Shown: piece by piece, positions 34,205 to 42,283 of the stretch
How positions within the stretch are numbered: position 1 is the first letter of the stretch
Layout: each line of letters begins with the position of its first letter
Origin: Actinomyces weissii
GTDB lineage: Bacteria > Actinomycetota > Actinomycetes > Actinomycetales > Actinomycetaceae
NCBI RefSeq assembly: GCF_016598775.1
Contig: NZ_CP066802.1
Location: 744,001 to 808,000 of the forward strand
DNA: 64,000 bases
Direction: 5' to 3'
Position numbers and translations under genes: made by a program
Notes under the pieces: generated by a model
The model's database searches: none
What the model was told of the DNA's origin: nothing
The model's input: only the letters and a program-made list of their open reading frames with translations

Positions 34205-35284
34205 GTGCGCGTGTTCGGTTTCTCTGGGTCAGAGTTCCTCCTGATCGTCCTGGTTATCGCGGTGGTGGTGGGTCCAAGCCGCCTGCCTGAGTACACGCGT
34301 ACCCTCACCCGCCTGGTCAAGCGCCTGCGTGTCTTTATTGAGAGCACCAAGGAGCAGATAGCCGAGGAGGTGGGCCCGGAGCTGGCGGAGCTGGACTTCT
34401 CCGAGCTGGACCCGCGCCAGTACGACCCGCGCAGGATCGTGCGTGAGGCCCTGGGTGAGGACCTGGACGCTATCAAGAAGGACCTGTCCCAGCCCTTCAA
34501 GTCGGTCAAGCAGGCTGCGGAGGAGGCCTCCGGGGCAGCGGTCAAGGACGCCAACGAGGTGGCGGCTGCCGACCGGGCCAAGGGCACCCTGGCTGAGCGT
34601 ATCGAGGCCAAGAAGCAGGAGGCCCAGGCCGCCAAGGAAGCTCAGGCGACCAGCCAGGTGGCGGCCGTGGGGGCCGCGACCGCCGCGATCGTGGCGCAGC
34701 GCGACGCCCAGGACGAGGCCGAGGCCCCGGCGGAGGAGCAGCCGGAGGCCCCGGCGCCTTCGAGCAGCCCGGGCGGCGCTGAAGGCGCTGACAGCCCCTC
34801 CGGCGTCGACGGTGAGGCCAGCGTCGAGGAGACGGCCAGCGCGGACAGTCCTGCCAGTTCGGACGGCGCTGCCGGTGCGGCCGGTGATGACGCAACCAAC
34901 GGGGAGTCCCCGGAGGCTGCCGCTGGGAGCAACGCTGCTGACAGCCCCTCTGAGGACTTCCAGGAGGCGGAGGCGCAGACGGGTGCCCAGACAGCAGAGC
35001 AGGCGGAGGCCGTCGGCACCGCCGCGCAGGCTGAGCAGGTTGCCGAGGCTGAGCCCGACGTGGCCCCCGTCGAGAAGGACGGCGAGGCACAGACCGGTGA
35101 GCACGGGCCAGACCACGTGGCAGAGGCGCAGGCCCTGGCCGCCGCCGTCCCCGCCAGCCTGGGGGAGGACGGCGCCGCCGCCTCCCGGGCCACCCGGCCC
35201 CTGTCCCCGCGTGAGATCGTGCGTGCGGCCAACGCCGCCTCCCGCACCCGGGCCGAGGCCCGGGAAGCGGCGCTGGTGCCCTAG
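34205..35284 (+). CDS. tatB: Sec-independent protein translocase TatB-like with long acidic tail
   Basis: TatB family component of the twin-arginine export complex. The N-terminal membrane helix (SGSEFLLIVLVIAVVVGPSRLPEYTRTL) with the hinge Gly-Pro is followed by an amphipathic basic helix (about 30-50), the TatA/B hallmark. The mature core ends near residue 115. The other 240 residues are Ala/Glu/Ser-rich, strongly acidic and repetitive, unusually long for the family. A GTG six bases downstream is an alternative start. TATGCT just upstream could drive a leaderless message. A type B palindrome follows. Confidence 0.87.
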   Translation: MRVFGFSGSEFLLIVLVIAVVVGPSRLPEYTRTLTRLVKRLRVFIESTKEQIAEEVGPELAELDFSELDPRQYDPRRIVREALGEDLDAIKKDLSQPFKSVKQAAEEASGAAVKDANEVAAADRAKGTLAERIEAKKQEAQAAKEAQATSQVAAVGAATAAIVAQRDAQDEAEAPAEEQPEAPAPSSSPGGAEGADSPSGVDGEASVEETASADSPASSDGAAGAAGDDATNGESPEAAAGSNAADSPSEDFQEAEAQTGAQTAEQAEAVGTAAQAEQVAEAEPDVAPVEKDGEAQTGEHGPDHVAEAQALAAAVPASLGEDGAAASRATRPLSPREIVRAANAASRTRAEAREAALVP

Positions 35285-35362
35285 TACCCAGGCCGTGACT
35301 GGCCCCCATAGGCCAGTGTCTCCACGGGCCGACGACGCAAACGCCCGCCCGCCCCACCCCTG

Positions 35363-35425
35363 ACTTGTGCATTTCGGCGCGAGTGGTGCGGTATTCCGGC
35401 ACCACTCGCGCCGAAATGCACAAGT
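35363..35425. repeat. Type B 63-bp palindrome, copy 2
   Basis: Identical to copy 1 over all 63 bases but inserted in the opposite orientation, as shown by its flanks (TG on the left, GGAGGCG on the right). It sits between the convergent tatB and mrp genes, where it could end both transcripts. Confidence 0.9.
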
Positions 35426-35503
35426 GGAGGCGAAGGGGGCGTTACCAGGTGGTGTGTTTCGCGCCTACCAGGTGGTGCGGACGAGCGCCGCCGGGCGCGC
35501 TGC

Positions 35504-36649
35504 TCAGCCGACCGGGCTTACCCCCAGGGGGCGCCCCGCCAGGCCACGGGCACGGTGGGCCAGCTGGCCCGCGACCCGAGCCAGCTCCGCACCAGCCGCA
35601 GAGCCGGGCAACGGGGACCCCTCAGCGCCGATGCTGGCGGGCACCCCGGTGTCAGAGCCCTCGCGCAGCCTGATGTCCAGGGGCAGCTGGGCCAGCAGCG
35701 GCACCTCGTAGCCCAGGGTGCGGGTCAGGGAGTCACTGACCGCCTGGCCGCCACCAGCCCCGAAGACCTCCAGGCGGGAGCCGTCAGGCTGCTCTATCCA
35801 GGACATGTTCTCGATCACGCCCACCACCCGCTGCTGGGTCTGGGTGGCGATCAGGCCCGTGCGCTCCGCCACCTCGGCAGCCGCCGTCTGCGGGGTGGTG
35901 ACCACCAGGATCTCCGCGTTGGGCAGCAGCTGGGCCACGGAGATGGTCACGTCACCGGTGCCGGGGGGCAGGTCCAGCAGCAGCACGTCCAGGTCCCCCC
36001 AGAACACGTCGGAGAGGAACTGCTGCACCGCCCGGTGCAGCATGGGGCCGCGCCAGACCACCGGCTGCTTGTCCTCCACGAACATGCCGATCGAGATGAC
36101 CTTCACGCCGTGGGCCACCGGCGGCACGATCAAGCCGTCCAGCTGGGTGGGCACGTGCTCCACCCCCAGCATCCGGGGGATCGAGAAGCCGTAGATGTCG
36201 GCGTCCACCACGCCCACGCTCAGGCCCTGGGCGGCCATGGCGGCCGCCAGGTTGGCCGTCACGGAGGACTTGCCCACCCCGCCCTTGCCGGAGGTCACCG
36301 CGTAGACACGGGTCAGGTTGCCGGGCTTGGTGAAGGGCACCACCGGCTCGGCGGCCCCGCCCCGCAGGCGACGACGCAGCTCGGCCTTCTCCTCGTCGTT
36401 CATGGCGCCCATCTCCACGCGCACGCTGGTCACGCCCTCGAGAGCCCCCACCTCCCGCTCTACGTCCGCAGTGATCGTGTCCTTCATGGGGCAGCCCGCG
36501 ACCGTCAGCAGCACGTGCACCGTCACGGCGCCGTCCGGGCTGGTCTCCACGGACCTGACCATGCCAAGCTCAGTGATGGGGCGGCGGATCTCCGGGTCAA
36601 TGACACGGGCCAAGGCCTCGTGCACGGCCTCCTGCGTAGGGGTAGACAT
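35504..36649 (-). CDS. mrp: Mrp/NBP35 family P-loop ATPase (iron-sulfur carrier)
   Basis: Cytosolic Fe-S cluster carrier of the Mrp/ApbC family, 381 residues. An N-terminal MIP18/DUF59 domain (ALARVIDPEIRRPITELGMV; VAGCPMKDTI) is fused to a deviant Walker A ATPase (AVTSGKGGVGKSSVTANLAAAM). VDADIYGFSIPRMLG, LDLPPGTGDVTIS and VENMSW-like VIENMSWIE follow. The CxxC that binds the cluster in many Mrp proteins is absent after ENMSW (here SWIEQPDGS), as seen in a number of actinobacterial members. Confidence 0.93.
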   Translation of the reverse strand: MSTPTQEAVHEALARVIDPEIRRPITELGMVRSVETSPDGAVTVHVLLTVAGCPMKDTITADVEREVGALEGVTSVRVEMGAMNDEEKAELRRRLRGGAAEPVVPFTKPGNLTRVYAVTSGKGGVGKSSVTANLAAAMAAQGLSVGVVDADIYGFSIPRMLGVEHVPTQLDGLIVPPVAHGVKVISIGMFVEDKQPVVWRGPMLHRAVQQFLSDVFWGDLDVLLLDLPPGTGDVTISVAQLLPNAEILVVTTPQTAAAEVAERTGLIATQTQQRVVGVIENMSWIEQPDGSRLEVFGAGGGQAVSDSLTRTLGYEVPLLAQLPLDIRLREGSDTGVPASIGAEGSPLPGSAAGAELARVAGQLAHRARGLAGRPLGVSPVG

Positions 36650-36823
36650 GGCGTCATCCTACGGGTGCGGGGGCAGGCGGCGTAAAGGCTCTCGGCGGCT
36701 GGCTGTATGAGGGCGTGAGGTTTGCGACCTTGGTGCTTAGGGCCTACGGCAGCCCGGATTCCAGATGCCCTCAGGCCCGCGCACCCTAGTCGGCGTCATT
36801 CTGCTGGGCCATCTCGTCTACCT

Positions 36824-36903
36824 AGGCCCACGAGTCCTCGGAACGCCCGCGTGGCACTCTCCGTGGTGAACGCAGGCTCAGCTCAGGCCCACGAGTCCTC
36901 GGA
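36824..36903. repeat. Gene-tail duplication, 19-bp direct repeat at 61-bp spacing
   Basis: The 19 bases encoding the last residues of the DUF1003 protein (SEDSWA, 36885-36903) recur at 36824-36842. Read on the minus strand, the downstream copy is also followed by an in-frame stop (TAG). The 42 bases between are unrelated. Same 61-bp spacing as at 6050 and 40663. Confidence 0.8.
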
Positions 36904-37470
36904 GTGGCCGGGGCCAGCCTCGGTCTCGGTCTCCTCCAGCTCGTGGAGGTCCTCGTGCAGCTCCTCGCGGGTGCGCCGCTCCTCAGCCAGGATCTCCTCC
37001 AGCATGTCCCGCAGCTCGGAGCGCACGAAGTCGCGGGTGGCGACCTCGTTGATGGCCAGGCGCAGGGCCGCGATCTCCCGGGTCAGGTACTCGGTGTCCT
37101 CCAGGTTGCGCTGGGCCCGCTGCCGGTCCTGCTCGGCCAGTACCCGGTCACGGTCGTCCTGCCGGTTCTGGGCCAGCAGGATCAGCGGCGCCGAGTAGGA
37201 AGCCTGGGTGGAGAAGGCCAGGTTCAGCAGGATGAAGGGGTAGGGGTCCCACGCCTTGTCCGCGGTGGCCTGCGCCAGCACCACGTTCGCGGTGATCCAG
37301 GCGATCACGAAGACCGTCATGTACAGCAGGAACTTCGGGGAGCCCATGAAACGGGCCGTAGCCTCCGCGAAGCGTCCGAAGCCGTCCGAGTCGGTGCCAC
37401 GCTTAGGGCGGACCCAGCGCAGCCAGCGGGCCCGGGTCTCAGACAACGGCTGGTCCAGCTGCTCAGGCAT
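36883..37470 (-). CDS. DUF1003 membrane protein
   Basis: A 195-residue protein of the DUF1003 family. Two membrane helices (about 46-66, LLYMTVFVIAWITANVVLA, and about 75-100, PFILLNLAFSTQASYSAPLILLAQ) are followed by the conserved QNRQDDRDR and a long charged C-terminal coiled coil. The function is unknown. Its ATG overlaps the end of the upstream MgtE-like gene by eight bases, so the two are co-translated, and a joint role at the membrane is plausible. Its last codons are duplicated downstream. Confidence 0.9.
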   Translation of the reverse strand: MPEQLDQPLSETRARWLRWVRPKRGTDSDGFGRFAEATARFMGSPKFLLYMTVFVIAWITANVVLAQATADKAWDPYPFILLNLAFSTQASYSAPLILLAQNRQDDRDRVLAEQDRQRAQRNLEDTEYLTREIAALRLAINEVATRDFVRSELRDMLEEILAEERRTREELHEDLHELEETETEAGPGHSEDSWA

Positions 37471-38752
37471 TCGCGCTCCTCTCGATCATCCGGTCGGTGA
37501 CGGCGTCGTCGGCCTCACGCCAGTCGTCCGGCATGAGGTGGTCCAGCACGTCGTCCACCGAGCAGGCCCCCAGCAGGCGCCCCGCCTCGTCCAGCACCGG
37601 CAGGGCCGTCAGGTTGTAGGTGGCCAGCAGCCGTGTGACCGTGCCGATGGAGTCGTCCGGGTGCACCTCCTCCAGGTCCTTGTCCAGCAGGGAGCCTACC
37701 GGCGCCTGAGGGCGCTCCCGCAGGGCCCGTTGCAGGTGCACCATGCCCAGGTAGCGGCCGGTGGGGGTCTCCAGGGGCGGGCGGCACACGAAGGCCACCG
37801 TGGCCAGGGCGGGGGAGACCTCCGCCTTGCGGGCCTGCGCCAGGAAGGTAGCCACCGTGGCCTCCGGGGGCAGGATGATCGGCTCGGTGGTCATCAGGCC
37901 GCCGGCGGCGTACTCGTCGTAGGTCAGCAGGCGGCGCACGTCCTCCGCCTCCTGCGGCTGCATCAGGTCCAGCAGCTCGTCGGCCTTGGTCTGGGGCAGC
38001 TCAGCCACCAGGTCGGCGGCGTCGTCAGGCTGCATGGCGTCCAGGACGTCGGCGGCGCGGGCGGCGTCCAGGCCCGAGAGCAGGGCCACGGCGTCGTCGG
38101 AGGACAGCTCCTCGACGGCGTCCGCCAGCCGGGCGTCCGTGAGCTCGGCGGCCACCTCGATCTGGCGGGGCAGCGGCAGGTCGGAGAGCACGTCCGCCAG
38201 GTCCGCGGCCTTGAGGTCCTCCATGGTGGCCAGCAGGGCGGTGGCCCCCTGCTGCGCGGCGGACCCGGCCAGGCCGGTGACCTCCTCCGGGCCCACGTTC
38301 AGGGTCTCACCGCGACGCAGCCCCAGCGGCCCGGAGGAGCCGCGCTGCACGAACAGGCGCGTGACCTTCCAGTCCTGGCCCCGGTCCTTCTCTATGGCCA
38401 CGTCCCGGATGGTCACGTTCCCTGAGCCGTCCCGCATGGTGACCACCCGGTCGAAGAGCTCGCCCATGACCAGGGTCTCCACCGCGCGCTGCTCGAAGCG
38501 GCGGATGTTCATCAGCCCGGTGGTGATCACGGCCCCCGGCTCGATCGCCGTGACGCGGGACAGGGGCATGAACACGCGCCTCCGCCCGGCCACCTCGATC
38601 ACCAGGCCCACCGCCCGCGGGTTGCCGCGCAGCTCGATCAGCACGACGACGTCATGGACCCGACCGACGGCGTCCCCAATGGGGTCGAAGACGGTCGTGC
38701 CCACGAGGCGGGCTACGAACACACGGCTGGAGCGTGACCTGGAGGTATCCAC
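37463..38752 (-). CDS. MgtE N-terminal / CBS domain protein with PRC-barrel, no transporter domain
   Basis: A soluble 429-residue relative of the cytosolic part of MgtE magnesium channels. It has an N-terminal PRC-barrel-like domain (FDPIGDAVGRVHDVVVLIE), an MgtE_N helical superhelix (repeats such as LADVLSDLPLPRQIEVAAEL, ADVLDAMQPDDAADLV) and a CBS pair (YAAGGLMTTEPIILPPEATV ... LTALPVLDEAGRLLGAC). No membrane segments follow, so it cannot transport alone; partnership with the overlapping DUF1003 membrane protein is an inference. GTG start. It is divergent from the YflT-like gene. Confidence 0.88.
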   Translation of the reverse strand: MDTSRSRSSRVFVARLVGTTVFDPIGDAVGRVHDVVVLIELRGNPRAVGLVIEVAGRRRVFMPLSRVTAIEPGAVITTGLMNIRRFEQRAVETLVMGELFDRVVTMRDGSGNVTIRDVAIEKDRGQDWKVTRLFVQRGSSGPLGLRRGETLNVGPEEVTGLAGSAAQQGATALLATMEDLKAADLADVLSDLPLPRQIEVAAELTDARLADAVEELSSDDAVALLSGLDAARAADVLDAMQPDDAADLVAELPQTKADELLDLMQPQEAEDVRRLLTYDEYAAGGLMTTEPIILPPEATVATFLAQARKAEVSPALATVAFVCRPPLETPTGRYLGMVHLQRALRERPQAPVGSLLDKDLEEVHPDDSIGTVTRLLATYNLTALPVLDEAGRLLGACSVDDVLDHLMPDDWREADDAVTDRMIERSANA

Positions 38753-38818
38753 GACGCCAGACTAAGCGCCCGGCGTACTGACAGGTAGCCGCCGCCACGC
38801 TCGTGGGACGATACTCGC

Positions 38819-39628
38819 ATGAACCAGCCCCTCAACGCCCCTGCCTCCACCCCACCAGCGGGCCGCGGCTACAACGGCATGCCCGCAGGCCAGGAGGTGG
38901 CCTCCTTCGCCACCTACCCGGAGGCCCAGTTCGCCGTCGACTCCTTGTCAGACAGCGGCTTCCCGGTGCAGCACCTCACGATCGTGGGCACGGACCTGCG
39001 CCAGGTGGAGCGTATTACCGGGCGCATGAGCTGGGGGCGGGCCGCTGCGGCTGGCGCGGGCTCCGGCATGTGGATCGGCTTCTTCTTCGCGGCCATGATG
39101 GCCATGTTCAATCCGGAAGGGGCCTCCGGCACCTTGTTCGTCAGCTGCGTGCTGCTGGGGGTGGTCTGGGGGATGCTGTTCCAGCTGGTCAGCTACGCCC
39201 TGTCCCGCGGCAGGCGTGACTTCACCTCCATCAGCCAGGTGGTGGCCTCCCGTTACTCGATCCTGGCCTCCGCGCAGGCCCAGGAGGCTGCCCAGGGCCT
39301 GGCCCAGGTGCCCGGCAACACGCTGCGGGGCGGGCAGGCCGCCCGGCGGGCGCAGGAGCGGCGCCAGGCGCGGGCCGCCAGCGCCGGAGACGCCCCCAGC
39401 GCCTTCGGCTCGCGGCCGGACGAGAAGCCGCGCTTCGGGGTGCGGATCGAGGACGTGCCGGAGCAGGAGAGCCTGCCGGACCTGGCGGCCGCGGCGGGGG
39501 AGGCGGGGGCCGCCCCGGCGGACGGCGGGCCCAGCGCCCCCGGTGAGGCCGGGACGTCGGCGGCCTCCGGCGAGCTCAGCGACCCTTCCCCGGGTGCGGG
39601 CCCGGACGGCCCCCGGGCCAGGTTCTGA
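38819..39628 (+). CDS. YflT/GSP17M-like general stress domain membrane protein
   Basis: A 269-residue protein. A YflT-like domain (about 22-70: VASFATYPEAQFAVDSLSDSGFPVQHLTIVG) precedes two membrane helices (about 78-97 and 103-127). A charged, Ala/Pro-rich cytoplasmic tail of about 125 residues follows. Homologues are annotated as general stress proteins on family grounds only. It is divergent from the MgtE-like gene with a 66-bp shared promoter region, an arrangement I recall from mycobacteria as well. Confidence 0.8.
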   Translation: MNQPLNAPASTPPAGRGYNGMPAGQEVASFATYPEAQFAVDSLSDSGFPVQHLTIVGTDLRQVERITGRMSWGRAAAAGAGSGMWIGFFFAAMMAMFNPEGASGTLFVSCVLLGVVWGMLFQLVSYALSRGRRDFTSISQVVASRYSILASAQAQEAAQGLAQVPGNTLRGGQAARRAQERRQARAASAGDAPSAFGSRPDEKPRFGVRIEDVPEQESLPDLAAAAGEAGAAPADGGPSAPGEAGTSAASGELSDPSPGAGPDGPRARF

Positions 39629-39664
39629 GCGCAGGCGCGAGCACACAGACACGGAGGCACCGCC

Positions 39665-40528
39665 ATGCGCATACCTGTGGGCCTGTCCACCTCCTCGGTG
39701 CTGCCAGGAGACTGCGCCGAGACCTTCCGTATGTCCGCCGAGCTGGGCTACGACGGCGTGGAGGTCATGGTCTGGTCCGAGCGCCTGACCCAGGACGCGC
39801 AGCGCCTGACCGCGCTCAGCCAGGAGCACGGGCAGCCGGTGCTCGCCATCCACGCCCCCACCCTGATCCTGACGCGCTCCGTGTTCGGCCTGGACCCCTG
39901 GGACAAGATCGACCGCTCTATCGAGCTGGCCCAGGCGGTGGGGGCGCCCACCGTGGTCATCCACCCGCCCTTCTTCTGGCAGACCCGCTACGCCAAGGAG
40001 TTCGTGCGGGGGATCCGCTGGCGGGAGAACGAGTGCGGCCTGGCGCTCGCGGTGGAGAACATGTTCACCTGGCGCACCCGTAAGGCCCGCTCCAGCCGGG
40101 AGTTCCAGGCATACTCTCCCACCTGGGACCCGGTGGGCCAGGGCTACCGCTCCGTGACCCTGGACATCTCCCACGCCGCCACCTCCGGTGCCGACGCCCT
40201 GGCCATGGCCCGTGCCCTGGGGCCGACCCTCAAGCACCTGCACCTGACCGACGGCGTGCCCGGACCCCTGGACGACCACCTGCTGCCCGGGCAGGGGAAC
40301 CAGGACTGTGCCGGGGTGCTGCGCCACCTGCAGGCCACCGGCTTTCAGGAGCGCGGCGGCAACGTGGTGGTGGAGGTCTCCACCCGTACCATGACTCCCG
40401 CGCAGCGGCGGGAGGGGCTGGCCAGCGCCCTGGCCTTCGCCCGCGAGCACCTGGAGGGGGCGGGGCGCACGGAGACGGTGCACGTCCCGGCCCCCACGCG
40501 CAAGCGCTACCGCACCGAACGGTCCTGA
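39665..40528 (+). CDS. Sugar phosphate isomerase/epimerase-like TIM-barrel protein
   Basis: A 287-residue protein of the xylose isomerase-like (AP endonuclease 2) TIM-barrel family. It starts VGLSTSSVLPG and shows GYDGVEVMVW, HAPTLI, VVIHPPFFW, AVENMF, TLDISHAATSG and LKHLHLTDG, giving the Glu/His/Asp metal ligands of the family. The substrate cannot be inferred. The ATG lies in ACGGAGGCACCGCCATG with a good ribosome site. It lies 36 bases after the YflT-like gene and may share its transcript. Confidence 0.85.
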   Translation: MRIPVGLSTSSVLPGDCAETFRMSAELGYDGVEVMVWSERLTQDAQRLTALSQEHGQPVLAIHAPTLILTRSVFGLDPWDKIDRSIELAQAVGAPTVVIHPPFFWQTRYAKEFVRGIRWRENECGLALAVENMFTWRTRKARSSREFQAYSPTWDPVGQGYRSVTLDISHAATSGADALAMARALGPTLKHLHLTDGVPGPLDDHLLPGQGNQDCAGVLRHLQATGFQERGGNVVVEVSTRTMTPAQRREGLASALAFAREHLEGAGRTETVHVPAPTRKRYRTERS

Positions 40529-40662
40529 AGGGGCGCGTCCTGCTCAGGGGCCTGGGCTGCCGGGGCTCCTCGGGGCGGCGGGCCTGCCAGCTCGAAGCGT
40601 CCTTGGCGGCCCGGCGTGCCCCCTGGGGTGCCCGTGCAGCGGGCCCCGGCCCGCTCCTGCGC

Positions 40663-40746
40663 CAGCCTCAGGTGCAGGGGGAGGGTATCCGGACGATGTG
40701 CAAGACGTGTACTGCCCCGGCGGCAGCCTCAGGTGCAGGGGGAGGG
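40663..40746. repeat. Gene-tail duplication, 23-bp direct repeat at 61-bp spacing
   Basis: The last codons and stop of the cation efflux gene (40724-40746) are repeated exactly at 40663-40685, stop codon included. The copies are separated by 38 unrelated bases. Adding five bases on the left gives 26 of 28 identity. Confidence 0.85.
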
Positions 40747-41652
40747 CTCGTGGGCCTGGTGGCGGGCGGGCTCCAGCTGGAAGGTGGCGTGCTCCAGGCG
40801 CAGCGGGAAGTGCTCGGCCGCGCACTGCTGCAGCGCGTCCAGCAGGTCGCCGTACCGCTGGGCCTCCAGGGCCTGGTCGGTGACCACCACGTGCGCGGTG
40901 AGCACCGGCAGGCCGCTGGCCACCTGCCAGGCGTGCAGGTCGTGGACGGCGAGCACGCCGTCGATACCGTTCAGGTGGGCCCGGACCTCAGCCAGGTCCA
41001 GCCCCTGGGGCGTCAGGTCCAGCAGGCTGCGTCCCGCCTCCCGCAGCAGCACCAGGGCCCGTGGGGTCAGCAGGGCGACGATGACCAGGGAGGTGACGGC
41101 GTCAGCGCGCTGCCAGCCGGTGAGCTGGGCCACCACGGCCCCCACGATCACGGCCACCGAGCCCAGGGCGTCCCCGACCACCTCCAGGAAGGCGGCCCGG
41201 GTGTTCAGGCTCTGACCGCGCCCACCGGCAAGCACCAGCAGGGCCAGCACGTTGGCCACCAGGCCGACCACTCCCATGGCCAGCACGCCGTGGCTGTGCA
41301 CCTGCGCGGGGGTGACGAGGTTGGCGACGGCGTGCCAGGCCACGCTTACCCCCACCAGGGTCAGGGCGGCGGCCTGCATGGCGGCGCCTACCACCTCGGC
41401 GCGGCGCAGTCCCCAGGTGGAGGTGTCGGTGGCGGGGCGGCTGGCCAGGTGAGCGGCCACAAGGGCCACCACCAGGCCGATGGAGTCGGTGGCCATGTGC
41501 CCGGCGTCGGCCAGGAGCGCCAGGGAGCCGGTCAGCTGCGCGGCCACCAGCTCCCCGAGCAGCACCACCGCGGTGATGCCCAAGGCGGCGGCCAGTCGCT
41601 TGGTGGGGGCGCCCGCGCCGTGGTCGTGATGGTCGTGGTGGTGGGGACTCAC
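40729..41652 (-). CDS. Cation diffusion facilitator (zinc/cobalt efflux)
   Basis: CDF antiporter of 307 residues with six membrane helices, a His-rich N-terminus (SPHHHDHHDHG) and a cytoplasmic ferredoxin-like domain. TM2 carries HMATD (HxxxD). TM5, where zinc CDFs usually have HxxxD, reads EVVGD, so one ligand would be Glu. GTG start overlaps the ArsR stop (GTGA), making an ArsR-CDF operon that should export the metal sensed by the regulator, probably zinc or cobalt. Its tail is duplicated downstream at 61-bp spacing. Confidence 0.92.
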   Translation of the reverse strand: MSPHHHDHHDHGAGAPTKRLAAALGITAVVLLGELVAAQLTGSLALLADAGHMATDSIGLVVALVAAHLASRPATDTSTWGLRRAEVVGAAMQAAALTLVGVSVAWHAVANLVTPAQVHSHGVLAMGVVGLVANVLALLVLAGGRGQSLNTRAAFLEVVGDALGSVAVIVGAVVAQLTGWQRADAVTSLVIVALLTPRALVLLREAGRSLLDLTPQGLDLAEVRAHLNGIDGVLAVHDLHAWQVASGLPVLTAHVVVTDQALEAQRYGDLLDALQQCAAEHFPLRLEHATFQLEPARHQAHEPSPCT

Positions 41653-42023
41653 CTGAGGCCTCCCTCGGGGTGGTTCGTGGTGGTGGTGGAGGCGGCCTGT
41701 TGCAGGTCCTGGGCGGCCGCCAGCAGAGCGGTCAGGAAGGGCTCGTGCTCCAGGCGGCTGACCCGGGCGCGGCCGTGGCTGTGGGTGGAGACCAGGCCCG
41801 TGCGACGCAGCACCTCCAGGTGCTGGGAGACGGTGGACTGAGCCAGGCCCAGGTGGGTGGCGAGCTCACCGACCTGGTGCTCCCCGCTGCGCAGGTGGGT
41901 GAGTATCCCCAGGCGGGAGGGGTCTGCCAGCACCGCCAGCAGGCGGGCCAGGTCGCGGGCCTGCGCGACGGCGGCGGTGTCGTCGTCCACGTGGCTGGGC
42001 AGCAGCCCATGACTGTTCTGCAT
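41649..42023 (-). CDS. ArsR/SmtB family metal-sensing repressor
   Basis: Winged-helix repressor of 124 residues: ARDLARLLAVLADPSRLGILTHLRSGEHQVGELATHLGLAQSTVSQHLEVLRRTGLV is classical. A C-terminal His-containing helix and tail (HSHGRARVSRLEHEPF ... TTNHPEGG) could form the alpha5 metal site. ATG 42023 is chosen because the operator and a -10 (TATTAT) lie immediately upstream; longer readings would start inside promoter sequence. The message is probably leaderless. It co-occurs with the CDF exporter, so it should derepress on metal excess. Confidence 0.92.
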   Translation of the reverse strand: MQNSHGLLPSHVDDDTAAVAQARDLARLLAVLADPSRLGILTHLRSGEHQVGELATHLGLAQSTVSQHLEVLRRTGLVSTHSHGRARVSRLEHEPFLTALLAAAQDLQQAASTTTTNHPEGGLR

Positions 42024-42025
42024 AC

Positions 42026-42040
42026 ACCGATAATATCGGT
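42026..42040 (-). promoter_or_regulatory. Operator/promoter of the arsR-CDF operon
   Basis: ACCGATA-A-TATCGGT is a perfect 7+1+7 palindrome, three bases before the ArsR start codon and overlapping the minus-strand -10 TATTAT. Placement and symmetry fit an ArsR-family autoregulatory site. Confidence 0.7.
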
Positions 42041-42283
42041 ACTCAACGAAATTAGGTAGGGGCCGTCCCGGGCGGCTGGCTGCTCCGGCGTGCCTGCTGG
42101 GCCGCGCGGGAGTAGGTCGTCGTGCGAAAGAGGCCAGTAGGGGCCCGGAGGAACGAGGGGCACGGACAGCCAGACAGGTCCGTAGCGCCCTAGCAGGCTG
42201 AGCCGGGCCGGGCCGGAACAGGGCAGGCAAGGGGACGGGCGGCGGCCCGCAGGTAACCGCCCGGCCCCCGGCAGGCACCAGGC

